DNA of 64,000 bases, taken from positions 25,462,766 to 25,526,765 of the forward strand of contig CM057152.1 in assembly GCA_029962745.1 (NCBI GenBank), given 5' to 3'. This document shows, one piece after another, positions 1-10,824 of this stretch; within the stretch, counting starts at the first letter, position 1, and every line of letters starts with the position of its first letter. Under the pieces are notes generated by a model, which was not told the origin of the DNA, did not search any database, and saw nothing but the letters and a program-made list of their open reading frames with translations. The DNA is from Echinometra lucunter. Its lineage: Eukaryota > Echinodermata > Echinoidea > Camarodonta > Echinometridae. A program made the position numbers and the translations under genes.

Positions 1-1038
1 AAGATTTTTTTTTTCTCCTTTCGCACTTTGTTTTGTTTTTCTCTCTTTTTTTTTTTTTTTAGTGAAAGATATTTTCAACTTTTTCCTCGTCAAACATGTA
101 CATTTCATCTGTATTCATTTAGTTCCAGTTGTAAATATTTCGTCATTATTCTCTCCAATTCATCCTCATTATTTAGATGACACATCCACTTGTCCAACAA
201 GGGTAAAAGGTGCTCTCTGTTCTGTCACCTGTCCAGTTGTGGAGGGATCATTGCTGGTACAGTGCTTGCTTGTGAACTGATGCTATTGGTGAGTTGGTCG
301 TATAAAGCCATGTTCTTGTTTTGTTTTTCTCTAGTTTGTTAATGAAATTGACCCTCAATTAGGCATCTTATCTTATCTTTATGTCGTTGTGCGAAAGAAC
401 GTGTCCATAACGCAAAATGGAAAATTATTGAAAACAAAATTTTTCAATGATTGATAAATTCACAGGTAGCATGTCGACCTTGTGACTTGCCATACAGTCT
501 TCTTGTGGCATGATCTTTGCAAAAAATGTTATTCCAATGACAATGACTATGACAATGACAATGACAATGACAATGAATTTTATTCTTGAACAGCCCCGCC
601 AGGGGGCATGGAAGAATAACAAACAAGTAAGATATAAAGATAACACAGAAAGCATATATATACTATTTACAAATCATGAACTTCATAAGGCAAACAACTT
701 CAATTAACTAACTAATGATCAAATACTATTACTAAATAATAGTTAAATAGGTACTTAATGGCAAACAAATTCAAATTCAAACAAATTCCAATATATTGAA
801 AATTATGCATATTTGTATTTTGCATTCCGGACACATCCTCTCAAACAGCGACAGTCATAATGACAAAAAGCCTTGTAAGAATAGTGGTGGCAGTAAACAT
901 TTTTCTTCTCCTTTTTCTTTATCATGGTTTTTTTTTTTTTTTTTTTTTTTTGGGGGGGGGGGTCAATCCACAACTGCTTTTAGCCTCTAGTAGGCATCAC
1001 AAGTGTTTACTCCTACTGGCAGTTTAACCCCCCCCCCC

Positions 1039-1070
<32 letters not shown>

Positions 1071-1752
1071 AAAACAATTAAAAAAAATTAAAAAAAAAAT
1101 GATGGAGGTATCCATTCCCATTTCAATTTTTTTTCTCACAAATCTCCATGTAATGACCATAGCTCTCAAGCTGTATAAAAAATACTTTTGTTTTTACTGG
1201 AGCTTTCTGTGATTTTATTGTGTTAATTCTTATGTATTCCTTTGTTTTTTGGCCAGAGCACTTTTTCAGTTTACAAGAGCTTTTTTAGAGCTCATGTGAG
1301 CTAAATCCCTCACTGCTATGCACTGCTCCCTTGTGTTATTTCCATTGCTTTCAACAACTTTTTTTTAGCCTTATTTATATTTTAAGTTCTGTTTTTTTTC
1401 CACCAAGTATTACTACATAATGACAGATTTAGGAGGACCATTGTAGTTCTAGTGTGAATCCTCCAGTAGAACTATACCCCATAATGAAAGTGAAATTTCA
1501 AATCCAGGCCTCCACACCTTAATTTTTTGTTTTGTTTTGTTCAGTAAGCCTTGTTGACACTGATATTTTATGAGTCTGTAATGATTTCCTTTTTTTGGGG
1601 GGGGGGGGGGGGGTAGCCCTGTTATTGCCGACCCACGATTTATCACATAAAAAATTAATATATCTTTAAATCATGATACAATTTGATTCAATATTATAAG
1701 AGCATATTAGGTGACTTACACTTATTTTTTTTTCTCCCCTTTTCAATTTCAG
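1..1752. other. Non-coding stretch with simple repeats
   Basis: No coding exon can be supported here. It holds a TGACAA hexamer array near 535-578, a poly-T then poly-G tract (about 927-962), a poly-C then poly-A tract (about 1028-1069) and a poly-G run near 1598-1613. Open frames across these tracts encode only Met-Thr, His-Cys, Phe or Lys runs and are not genes. It may be intron of the gene whose possible last exon begins at 1753. Confidence 0.6.
535..578. repeat. TGACAA hexanucleotide microsatellite
   Basis: About seven tandem copies of a TGACAA unit with one TGACTA variant. Read on the plus strand it gives a Met-Thr run; this is a consequence of the repeat and not evidence of coding. Confidence 0.9.
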
Positions 1753-1857
1753 AATCTTGATGACTGGATGCAAAAGTACTTCTACAAGACCAGCATTCGC
1801 CCTTCAGACAAGGGGGGGGGGGGGAGGAGGGGGGGAGGCGGCGAGGCCTTCAGTTGA
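1753..1857 (+). CDS. Possible terminal coding exon of an unidentified gene
   Basis: A strong acceptor (a T/C-rich run ending TTTCAG at 1752) precedes an open stretch of 34 codons. It begins NLDDWMQKYFYKTSIRPSDK, continues as a Gly/Arg-rich tail encoded by a poly-G tract, and stops at TGA 1855-1857. An AATAAA hexamer follows at 1972-1977, a sensible distance for a short 3' UTR. I do not recognise the peptide. No donor site follows, so a last exon is the simplest reading. The poly-G run could vary in length, so the tail and even the stop frame may not be stable. It could equally be a chance open frame after a good acceptor. Confidence 0.35.
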   Translation, partial: NLDDWMQKYFYKTSIRPSDKGGGGRRGGGGEAFS

Positions 1858-2062
1858 TCCTTGAGAATCGCATGAAATTTGTATTTTCAGTGATAATCAA
1901 GAATGGAACACCATGGAGATAAAATTTCTTTGCCGGAAGTCTTTTCTTCAAACATTGAAACTATTGGAGGAAATAAATTTGAAATTTATTTTGGTTCATT
2001 GTTTTACAATTCTATTGTTTTCAAAATTTTGATGGATTACTTTGTTTTCAACTTTGACCTTT

Positions 2063-3093
2063 TTTATGCCTCCGCCCACTGTGGGTGGTTGCCGGAGGCA
2101 TTATGTTTTCGGGTTGTCCATCTTCCCGTTTTCGTTCTCGCGATAACTTAAGAACCGTTTGACGGATCAACTTCAAAGTTGGCTCGTGTATGCATATGGG
2201 AGGGACAATGATCTGATTAGATTTTGGAGTGTCAAGGTCGAGGTCAAGGTCATAGAGGTAATAATACACATAAAAATGGCTTGTTCTCGCGATAACTTAA
2301 GAACCATTTGACAAATTGGCTTCAAACTTGGCTCATGTTTGCACATGGAAGGGACAATGATGTGATTAGATTTTGGGGTCACAAGGTCAAAGGTCAAAGG
2401 TCATAGAGGTCATTATGTACATAGAAATGGTTCGTTTCCACCATAACTCAACAACCATTCGACCGATCAACCTCAAACTTAGCACATGTATGCATATGGG
2501 AGGGACAATGATCTGATTAGATTTTGAAGTCTCAAGGTCAAAGGTCATAGAGGTCATTATGTACATAGAAATGGTTCTTTATCGCGATAACTCAACAACC
2601 ATTTGATGGATAACTTCAAACTTGATTCATGTATGCATATGGGAAGAACAATGATGTAATTAGATTTTGGAGTGTCAATGTCAAAGGTCAAAGGTCATAG
2701 AGTTCATTATGTACATAGAAATGGTCCATTCTCGCGATAACTGAACCATTTGACAGCAGCTTCATACTTGGCACATGTATGCATATGGGAGGGACAATGA
2801 TGTGATTAGATTTTTGGGTCTCAAGGTTGAAGGTCAAAGGTCATAAAGATCATTATTTACATGATAATTGCTTGTTCTTGCGATAACTTAACAACTTTGT
2901 GATGGTTCATCTCCAAACTTGGATGCATATGGAAGTCTCATAATTGTCTCATTAGATTTGGAGGTCACAAGGTCAAAGATGTCATTTTATACATGAAAAT
3001 AAAAAAATTAACATAAATGTTCCATATATTTCTGATCTGGCAATTACGGAGGCATAAATTTCTACCATGCACGGTCGAGGATTCATCTAGTTT
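2063..3093. mobile_element. Non-autonomous element with AGGTCA-rich tandem units, copy A
   Basis: This 1-kb repeat starts with a small hairpin built on ATGCCTCCGCC / GCCGGAGGCAT and ends with GGAGGCATAAA followed by a GATTCATCTAG tail. Between them are about six imperfect units of roughly 120-150 bp. Each holds a block like CTCGCGATAACTTAAGAACC, a block like GCATATGGGAGGGACAATGA, and direct repeats of AGGTCA such as AAGGTCAAAGGTCA. Copies in the opposite orientation lie at 50175-51225 and 63000-64000. No transposase is encoded, and I cannot assign a superfamily. Confidence 0.8.
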
Positions 3094-3414
3094 GTTGTTG
3101 AATTGTGCTGTTGGTCTTATCTGGACAACTGTTCAGTTAGAATTAATAATTGCTTTTAAAAAGACTTTTAGGTGATAATGGAAAGATAGGAGAAAATGTA
3201 GTTTCCCATTCATTTGGTACATAAAACACAGAAATTCTTTGTTTAGGGCTGGCATGAGGTTACTAAAGGTCACAGCAGTCAATAAACTGTACAAAGGATT
3301 CCCATGAACTTGATGTCAATAGATGTGCATTTCATTTGGTATTTCATATTCAGGTCTTTCATAAAGTCATTTGTAAGTTTCTGAACAGCTTTATGAAACA
3401 GCCCCCAAGCTTCC
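3094..3414. other. Intergenic or intronic DNA, nothing recognised
   Basis: No gene, terminal repeat or conserved peptide is visible between repeat copy A and the MITE at 3415. Confidence 0.5.
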
Positions 3415-3557
3415 CAGGGGAGCGTTTATCGAGTGTCTTGGCAGTGACTTTCACAAACAAATTTGTTCTCGGCCAATCAGATGCAAGGATTTTACTAGCA
3501 TAAATCAGTTAAAACAGTAAAAATCACAGACAAGACTATTTATGAAACGCTGCCCTG
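3415..3557. mobile_element. MITE with GGGGAGCGTTT ends
   Basis: The left end reads CAGGGGAGCGTTTAT and the right end ATGAAACGCTGCCCTGG, forming an imperfect terminal inverted repeat around about 140 bp. It resembles the MITE inserted at 50921-51059, which has the same end sequences and length. It has no coding capacity. Confidence 0.6.
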
Positions 3558-5172
3558 GTTTTAGACCACAGAAGAGAGAATTTGAGAGAATAATGAAACA
3601 TACAGATATACCATCAGTGGGCGAAAGATGGGAATTGGGAGTAAAAGTGGGACAGGTGGATACAGGAGAGATGGTGAAATAATGCAAGAAGAGAGAGTAG
3701 GAGAATAAATAGAGTGACGTAGAATGGGCAGGGGTGGATGGGAGAATGAGAGAGAGAGAGGAGGGATTGATGGAGGTAAAGGAAAGAGATACTGAATGAG
3801 AAGAATAGTAGCCAGAGGAGACTAAGAAGAGGAAATATCAAGAGATATAAAAATGAAGGGGAAGAAGGAGCAGAGGCATTGCTAGAGGGATGGGGTGATG
3901 GTACCCTGAAAATTGAATGTTGTTTTAGTGTTCAAATTTCTTTTGATGGAGGGAAGGGGGTAGGCCTGTGATCTGTCGGTTATTTTGAAAATCTCGGGGA
4001 CCCCCCGAATCATGTACAAAATGAATTGAGAGTTGAGCAGCATGACATCACAGATGCTGGCAAAGTTGCCAACTCAAGGACCCCCATAACAGAGATTTAC
4101 TGTTACTTTCAAACTTCATAGCTCTTGAACAGATTGTTCGATTTTGCTCTAACTTTCACCGTTTACTCTTCTTGATCATGATGCCTGGGTTGAATTCTCC
4201 TTTAGTCAAGTGGAAGAAAATAAATGTTTCTTTGCATTTGAATTTGAAAAAAAAAAATGTTTCTCTTGAAATAAAGTCATTTCACCCATCACTCTACCAC
4301 TTTCTCACATACAGTATTCTAAAATCTGTTGCTTTAGCTCAGCCATCTCTGATTCTGACCCCCTTACCAATATTTTCCTTCACTTCATTTACTGATCACC
4401 ATTTCTTTGTCTTTGCTTTCTCTTCCAGTCATCCCTGGGCAGTCATCCTTCACTTACCCCTTTCTCATGCTTTATCTCCCTTTACTTTTTATAAGGGCTC
4501 TTTTAGGCTCTTTATCCCATCTGCTCTTGGATTTTTTTTCTTATTTTTTACCTTCTCTGACTTCTCAATCATTTCTATTTTCTTTAACTGCCAAGTTGTC
4601 TCTTACTCACTCATATTCCTTTTTCTCAAGCTCCCTCTCAAATCTGTGTCATCTGTTGCTTTCTCTAGTTCCATTCTTTCAAGTTGTCATTCACTCACCT
4701 AGGATTTAGTAAAAGAGGGGCACAATATTCAGAAAATATTTACCTGGTAAAGAGAGGGGGGTATCCAATTGGGTTGTGTACTCAACTTGTATGCATAACA
4801 CTTGGCTTGGGGGGAGGGGCACAGACCAGATATGCACCCCCCCCCCCACCGTGTCCTTACCCTCTGAAATCTTTTTCATAATGTTGCTTTTTCTTCTCTT
4901 TTATCTCCTCTTTACACAGTGGAACCCATGGCCGTACACAGCAGGGGGAGGAGGGCTTTGTCACCCCCCAGAAATTTTGTAAACTTCTATTTTTTTACTG
5001 AAAGTTTACCAAAAGTATGCACCAAATCCTTCAATTTCACTTTTAAAAAATACAAAAATGCCCTCATGACCAGCTCGGTCTCTTTGCTCCTTTGCTTTTG
5101 AGTTTCATTTAAAAATTTAACGTGCCTTCCCCCCCCCCCCCCTCCCCCGGAAAAAATTTCTGCTTACGGCCC
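3558..5172. other. Non-coding stretch: purine-rich then pyrimidine-rich
   Basis: A GA-rich tract covers about 3610-3890 on the plus strand and a CT-rich tract covers about 4370-4700. The longest open frames here (for example 176 codons at 4172-4702) are products of this skew and carry no domain. Poly-C runs lie near 4838 and 5131. No exon is supported. Confidence 0.6.
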
Positions 5173-5351
5173 TGATGGAACCTTGTTATAAACACATTGC
5201 TATATACAAACTCTTGTTATGACAAGTAATTCTGGTGGTCCAAATTCTCTGTATATTTTATTGTTTTCTTAGCCCTTGATAACAGGGATTTGATACAAAG
5301 AGGTAATTTTCGTGGTTCCAAGGAGTTTGTTATAGTAAGGTTCCACTGCAG
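5173..5351. mobile_element. MITE with TGGAACCTTGTTATA ends, copy 1
   Basis: About 180 bp. The left end reads TGGAACCTTGTTATAAAC and the right end GTTATAGTAAGGTTCCACTG, an inverted pair. The internal part matches the copy at 45903-46080 (shared TATTTTATTGTTTT, TTAGCCCT and AAAGAGGT blocks). The ends resemble those of Tc1/mariner or pogo-type MITEs; that family call is inference. Confidence 0.7.
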
Positions 5352-6470
5352 CTCCTCTGATTTCATAATGCCATAAAATTCTAGTGATAAAACTGATGAT
5401 CAGGCATTTGCTCCAGCAACACTTGCTCCTGGCTTTATTTCATTAGTTGAAATGGATCATCAAAAGCACATTCCTGAACTTGAAAATGAAGGAAATTTGA
5501 AAAACATTCAGTCACAATAACTACCAGTTCATGAAGGCAACATAGATGCATGAACAGGCAATACATGTCGGATAGTTTCAGGGGGTGTGTGAGGGTCCAA
5601 GATTATGCTGGCATACTCCATGATTGGTTGTAAAAGGTACTGTAGCACAGTGAAGATCAGAAGCCAGTGGAGACAACAAAACCATGTACCGGTACTGAGA
5701 GATGATGTGAACACTGAGCAGCTCTGAACCCATTCATTTCAAGCACCAATACTTGACACACAGAGGTCTGTGTAGGAAGTGTAGACAATGATAACCTGTT
5801 TCAAAGCAAAGGAAATAAAAAAAAATGTTGAGATTGTCAAATTCTTGAAAAAACAGAACTGTGATTAGGCGGAGTTAAAAAAAATAAAAAAATAAATTAG
5901 TTTCTAGTCCTAACTTTTTGAAAAAAAGGAGGATGCCTTTCCAGTACACAACGCTTTTCAGGTAGTCTAATTTCCAGTCATTTTTCAAGTACAGTACGAT
6001 ATGTAAGCTGTGCATGTGCGAGGTTCAACAGCTGGAAACAGCGAAAATCAATCAAAATTTCGTTAGAATAAAAATCATTTTTGATGTGGCAGCAAAAATA
6101 ATGCAGGCGGGGACAAGAAACTAATATTTTTTTTTACTTGGCCTTAGCAAAAATATTACTCAACATAATAGTGAAGCAAGTCCCCATCATACAAAACATT
6201 GTGAATGACGTAACAGATGACGAAACCAATAAAAAATTACTAGGCCAAAGACTTCCGATTTTAGAAAAGACTAGATACCAGCACATGCCTTTTCGCTTTT
6301 GGTGCATGTGCATGTATTCCCCCAAAATAATGCTTGAAATTCGGATGCAGATCTATGTTACTGTATATATACATGTAGCTGATGTCTGATTTTGGATCTA
6401 TCCACATTCACCTGTTTTGAAAACATTCTGCAAATTGGATTAGGAAAAACAAGGAATATCACTGAAGGTG
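5352..6470. other. Non-coding stretch, nothing recognised
   Basis: I see no exon with good splice sites and no conserved peptide. Open frames of 61-83 codons occur on both strands without any supporting feature. Confidence 0.5.
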
Positions 6471-7035
6471 ATGAACAGTACCTCCCCTCTCCCTCTCCAT
6501 CCCACTGTGTGCCAAATTTCATGAGCATTGTTTGAAATAATGAGGTGGTTTAATCTGCAAGAATTTTCCAATTTATTGCAATAAAATGCTATTGCCATGG
6601 GAACGCACTTTCTGCCACATTCAGCAAATATGTCTTACACATATTCATCTCAAGACCAATGTGTGTGTTAAAGTCAAGAGCATTGATCAAAAAATTAGAA
6701 AGTGGTTTGATCCGCAAGATTTCCTGATTTATTGCAATTATTATGCCGTTGCCATGGCAAAGAGGTTTCATACACATTTAAAAAAATGCACATCTTCATC
6801 CAAAGATCAATTTGTGTTCTAAATTTCATGGGCATTGCTGGAAAAATGAGGTAGTTCAATTTGCAAGTTTCCCCTGATTTTTTTGCAAAAATATATTACC
6901 ATGGCAAAGAATTTTCAGACACATTTAAAAAAAAACATCTTGCACATCATCCCAAGACCAATGTATGTCCCAAGCTTCATGAGCATTGCTCAAACAATGA
7001 AGAAGTAGTTTGATCTGCAAATTTCGCAATGGACC
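6471..7035. repeat. Tandem repeat, unit about 120-150 bp, four imperfect copies
   Basis: Each unit contains a TTCATGRGCATTG block, a block like TTTGATCYGCAAG, a TGCCATGG(C/G)A block and a CAAGACCAATGTATGT-like block. Units begin near 6518, 6667, 6820 and 6970. The copies have diverged by point changes and small indels. Function unknown; it is probably the inside of an old element of the same general design as the AGGTCA-bearing repeats, but without their hexamers. Confidence 0.65.
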
Positions 7036-8910
7036 AACTGCTTGAACGACTGCATGTTGATTCCTACGTATACCAGGCCAGTCTAATCATCAGCGATGAA
7101 CTAGCGTAAATCTTCTATAGTTCCCATAATAATGGCCCCCCCCAAAAAAAAAACAAACGAAGTGAACTGCAGAGGCTGGCAAACAAGGCCTCATAGACAG
7201 GGCTGAAAAAGGTATCTCTCCCCCCCCCCCCCCCTCCCCTGGAAAAAAAGTGAAAAACATAACAGAGTATTCTATCGTAAGACTGTCTGGGATATAGAGT
7301 GACTGTACAGTACCCACAATGCTCTGATCCACAAAATAACATGGGCCGTGGAACCGCGGGGGCTGCAGACCCCCCCCCCCCTTTTAGTAGACGCGTTTGC
7401 CTATGTACAAAAACCTGGAAATGATTGTGGTTTGTACGCACAGCCCCCCCCCCCCTTTCAAAAACGTTTTGCGGCTTCTGACTTGGTACAATCATTTTCA
7501 ACAACACTGTATTCAACTGTGGTAAAGTGGAAAATTTCAACTAAAGAGCTGCTTCTTGTAAAGTGCCACTGCACTGCCACAACTGTCATCAACATAACAA
7601 CGGTGCATTTCATGATCAGGATGATCAGACCAAGACATAAGTCTAAAGTAAAGTTACTGTAGTGTTACTGTCTAACAGTACACTAACACTACAGTTTGAC
7701 ACTCTTGTGTTGATCATCATTTTTTTTTTCTTTCCATTAGTGATCATAAGTTCATAACCATACTATTATCAAAGGTTTTACTTTTATTTGAGTCGTCAAA
7801 AACAGAAATGCACCGTGAATGTACGACTGACGAGTCACACAGTACAAATTACAGCTAAGTCTAACGTCATGAACGTTAGCCGTCAATCACCCAAAGCTGA
7901 GGCCAAAGTCGACGAGTATGGCAGCGCTAGCGCTCCGTACGCGTAGCGAGTTTAGCCCTCACTGTGGCGGGGCTGTGTCGGCAGTGCGGAGTCGCATACT
8001 GGCACTTGAAGTTGAACGAATGATCTCCGACCCCGACCCCCCAATAAAAAGAAAGAAAGAAAACTCCATCAGGCTATGTAATAATGCTGAATTTATGGAA
8101 ATATTACAACTTTCATTTTCAAGCATGTTTTCTGAGTGCTACCTATCGCAAAATATCTAATCCTGGTTCAACAGCAAAATCGAAGGTGATCGCACTCGTC
8201 GGATAGTGGTGGTCATCAGCTAGCTGTATATAATGTACATGTTGTAATTTTCGCAATACCCGTCAAATGAACGAGTGGTTTCCTAAACCACGACATAGCC
8301 AATATCTAGCGATATCGAGGCAAAATATAGACGGCCGGCCGGGCGGCCGGACGTCTTGATCGCTTGCATACATGCGTAGCGATCGCGACGCGGCTACATT
8401 TCCTCGCACAGATTGCTACATCTAGTTTGATAGAGATCGATGGTGCAGGACACTCGTGTCATCAACATCTTTGAATGAACGCATGAGGACGCTCGTTCAA
8501 ACAGCATTTTAAACATCGAACTGCCGTTAATTCTGACCAAATTTTCTGTTCGAACCGTAATCTATTTTTTCTTTTTTTGAGAGTAAATGAAATCTGTTTT
8601 TGTCTGATACTTTCAAATTTTGCTAATTACATATATTGAAAGAGATTTATATACAATTCACCCATTTTCAAGCTCATTTTCGACAATTTTGCAAAGCTAC
8701 CAAATACCTTTAGAATTGAAAAAAAAATGCATTTTATGAAGAAAAACATAATGGTGTAATTTGTGGGTAAAAAATAATTCTGGGAAAAAAGTAATGGTTG
8801 AAATCTCTGATTTTGTGTACTATTTTGTATTTTTAGTTTAAATTAGAATGCAGTGGTAGAAATATATTAATGACATCCTACTGTTTTAGAGGAGTAGCAA
8901 ATAATCATTT
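7036..8910. other. Non-coding stretch with poly-C runs and a CpG-richer core
   Basis: Poly-C tracts lie near 7220-7233, 7371-7381 and 7445-7455. The part from about 7790 to 8430 is richer in CpG than its surroundings and could mark a promoter or a degraded element, but no exon-intron structure supports a gene. An 80-codon frame starts at 7918 in this part and has no recognisable domain. Confidence 0.45.
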
Positions 8911-10445
8911 TATCCCCCGGCAGTATGCCAGAGGATACTTTGGATTCAGCAGCATTCTGCTGCTGCTGGCACGTCATATTCTTGTGTGCACCATACTGGC
9001 CGCGTTTCATGACAGATTTTTTTTTCAAATTTGGTACAGAGGTGCATCATGTAAAAATCTAGCCGCTTATATTTTTTGGTGTAGCATCCTCACTTGTTCC
9101 GTCTTTTTATACACAAAAAGGTTGATTTTGGAGGGTCTGCTTGTGTGCACTCTACTGGTCACATTTCTAGATGGATTTTGTTCTAGTTTTAGTCAGAGGC
9201 CTATCATAGTCAAATTTGAACTCCTAAAACTTTCGGTGATGCTGTCCCCAATGTTCCGTCTTTACAGCCACCATGTTAGAGTTTTTGTGTGGGCTGTACT
9301 ATGCACATGAAACTTGAATAACTTTGCAACTATTTTTTAACCAAATGTGGATGGTAGATGCTCTATAGGGGACCTCAATGATTTTGGTAGGTCAAAGGAC
9401 AAATCAGGTCAAATGCTAACATTTTTTCTGGGGTTAGTAACTTTTGATCCACTAGCCCATTTGTAACCACACTTGGGACCTCAATTTAATTTGGGGTCAG
9501 AGGTCATGTATGTAGGTCAAAGGTAAAATGAGGTCAAATGTTAATCTTTTCTACTGGGGTTAGTAACTTTTGAACCACTAGCCCATTTGTAACCAAATTT
9601 CAATGGTTGATGTCTTACAGTGACCTTAATGTTATTTACAGATCAAAGGTCATGGATGTAGGTCAAATATTAACATTTACCAGCAAGATTCTACTGGGGT
9701 TGGTAACTTTCGAACCATAGCCATTTGTAACCTAGCTTGGACGGCAGATGGCTTACAGGGACCTCCATGGTAGTTGTGGTCAGAGTCCATGTTTATAGGT
9801 CAAAAGTCAAAATGCAGTCAAATTGCAATTTACCTGCAAAAATGATTGCACACAGATGTGGTGGAATACATGGCTATTGGCTTTTTTAAAAATTTTCTTC
9901 TCATTCATTTCTGTGGCCAGTTTTGATTCTGGGATTGCTCTGACTGATAAAGCTAGGTGAGGACTTAGGGTCAAAGATCACATATGCACGTCAGAGGTCA
10001 AATGTTACAATTAACCTGCAAGTTTCCACTAGAGTTGGTTACTTTTAAACCATTAGCACATTTGTAACCTGGCTTGGATGGTGTATACCTTTCAGGGACC
10101 TCAATTTTATTTGGGGGTCAAAGGTCATATGTGCTCAATACAATTAATTTGCTTCTCTGCCATTTCTTGCCTGATTTTGATCCTGATTGCTCTGACTGAC
10201 AAAGCTAGGGGAGGGGTTGACAACTTGTACTTGGAAATGTGTAAATAATGAAATATTCAAATTTCTGCAAAATCACTAGAATGCTGATTCCTTATTTTGC
10301 AGCTGAATTTGATTCTGTTTGTTTTATCTGATAAGGCTTGGGGGGGGGGGTGGGTTGGAGAGGGTGTAGTATTTCATGGAATAACCCTTCTTTTTTATGG
10401 GAGGTTATATTGTATGGTAGAGATTTCACAATGAGCCGGGGGATA
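8911..10445. mobile_element. Non-autonomous element with TATCCCCCGGC ends and internal repeats
   Basis: The termini are inverted: TATCCCCCGGC at 8911 and GCCGGGGGATA ending at 10445. Inside, blocks like GGGGTTAGTAACTTTTGA and CCATTTGTAACC recur several times between 9430 and 10100, mixed with AGGTCA words (GTCAAAGGTCA, GAGGTCAAATG). An inverted, shorter relative lies at 43498-44355. The 146-codon open frame at 8870-9310 starts before the left end and lies mainly inside the repeat, so it is not a gene. The element sits just upstream of the ESF1 exon at 10745. Confidence 0.7.
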
Positions 10446-10744
10446 CAATTCCATTGCGTGGCAACGGAGATCGTGATACTTTCAGTTTTGTAAGAAGTTG
10501 AACAAGTTTGATCTGGGAGTTCCTATAAAAGTCATGCTCTGTATGCATTACATCAGTGCTTAGAATTTGCTTGAATTATGTCAAAATTTCCTTTGTAATT
10601 CATTATGGAAGAAATCAAATACCTGTATTTATGTACTGGTATGAGATATACATCTCTGTTTTAAGCAGATGGTATATTTATTTTTGTGATTCAAAAGAAG
10701 CAGAAAGTTTTCAGTGAAATGTATATCTTCTAAATCATTTTCAG

Positions 10745-10824
10745 GTGGAAAGGGAAAAAAGAAGGGCAGAAAGGAACAAAACATGAAAACAGAAGAAGAA
10801 TTGGATAATGAGAAGCAAAGAAAG
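10745..10824 (+). CDS. ESF1: ESF1 penultimate exon
   Basis: The acceptor TTTTCAG ends at 10744 and the donor GTAAGA begins at 10825. The 80-base exon enters with two bases of a split codon and leaves in phase 0, matching the GCC start of the next exon. The product is basic (GKGKKKGRK) and then acidic, as expected just before the NUC153 region. Confidence 0.75.

Noticed and set aside
2063..3093. CRISPR-like array from the regular repeat spacing
   Set aside because: Units are 120-150 bp, diverged, without unique spacers, and the genome is eukaryotic.
4172..4702. 176-codon plus-strand open frame
   Set aside because: It follows a CT-rich tract and reads as Ser/Leu/Phe repeats; no domain, and a second frame is also open over the same tract.
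8870..9310. 146-codon frame with hydrophobic stretches resembling membrane segments
   Set aside because: Falls mainly inside the TATCCCCCGGC-ended repeat; hydrophobicity comes from T-rich sequence, with no homology I can recognise.
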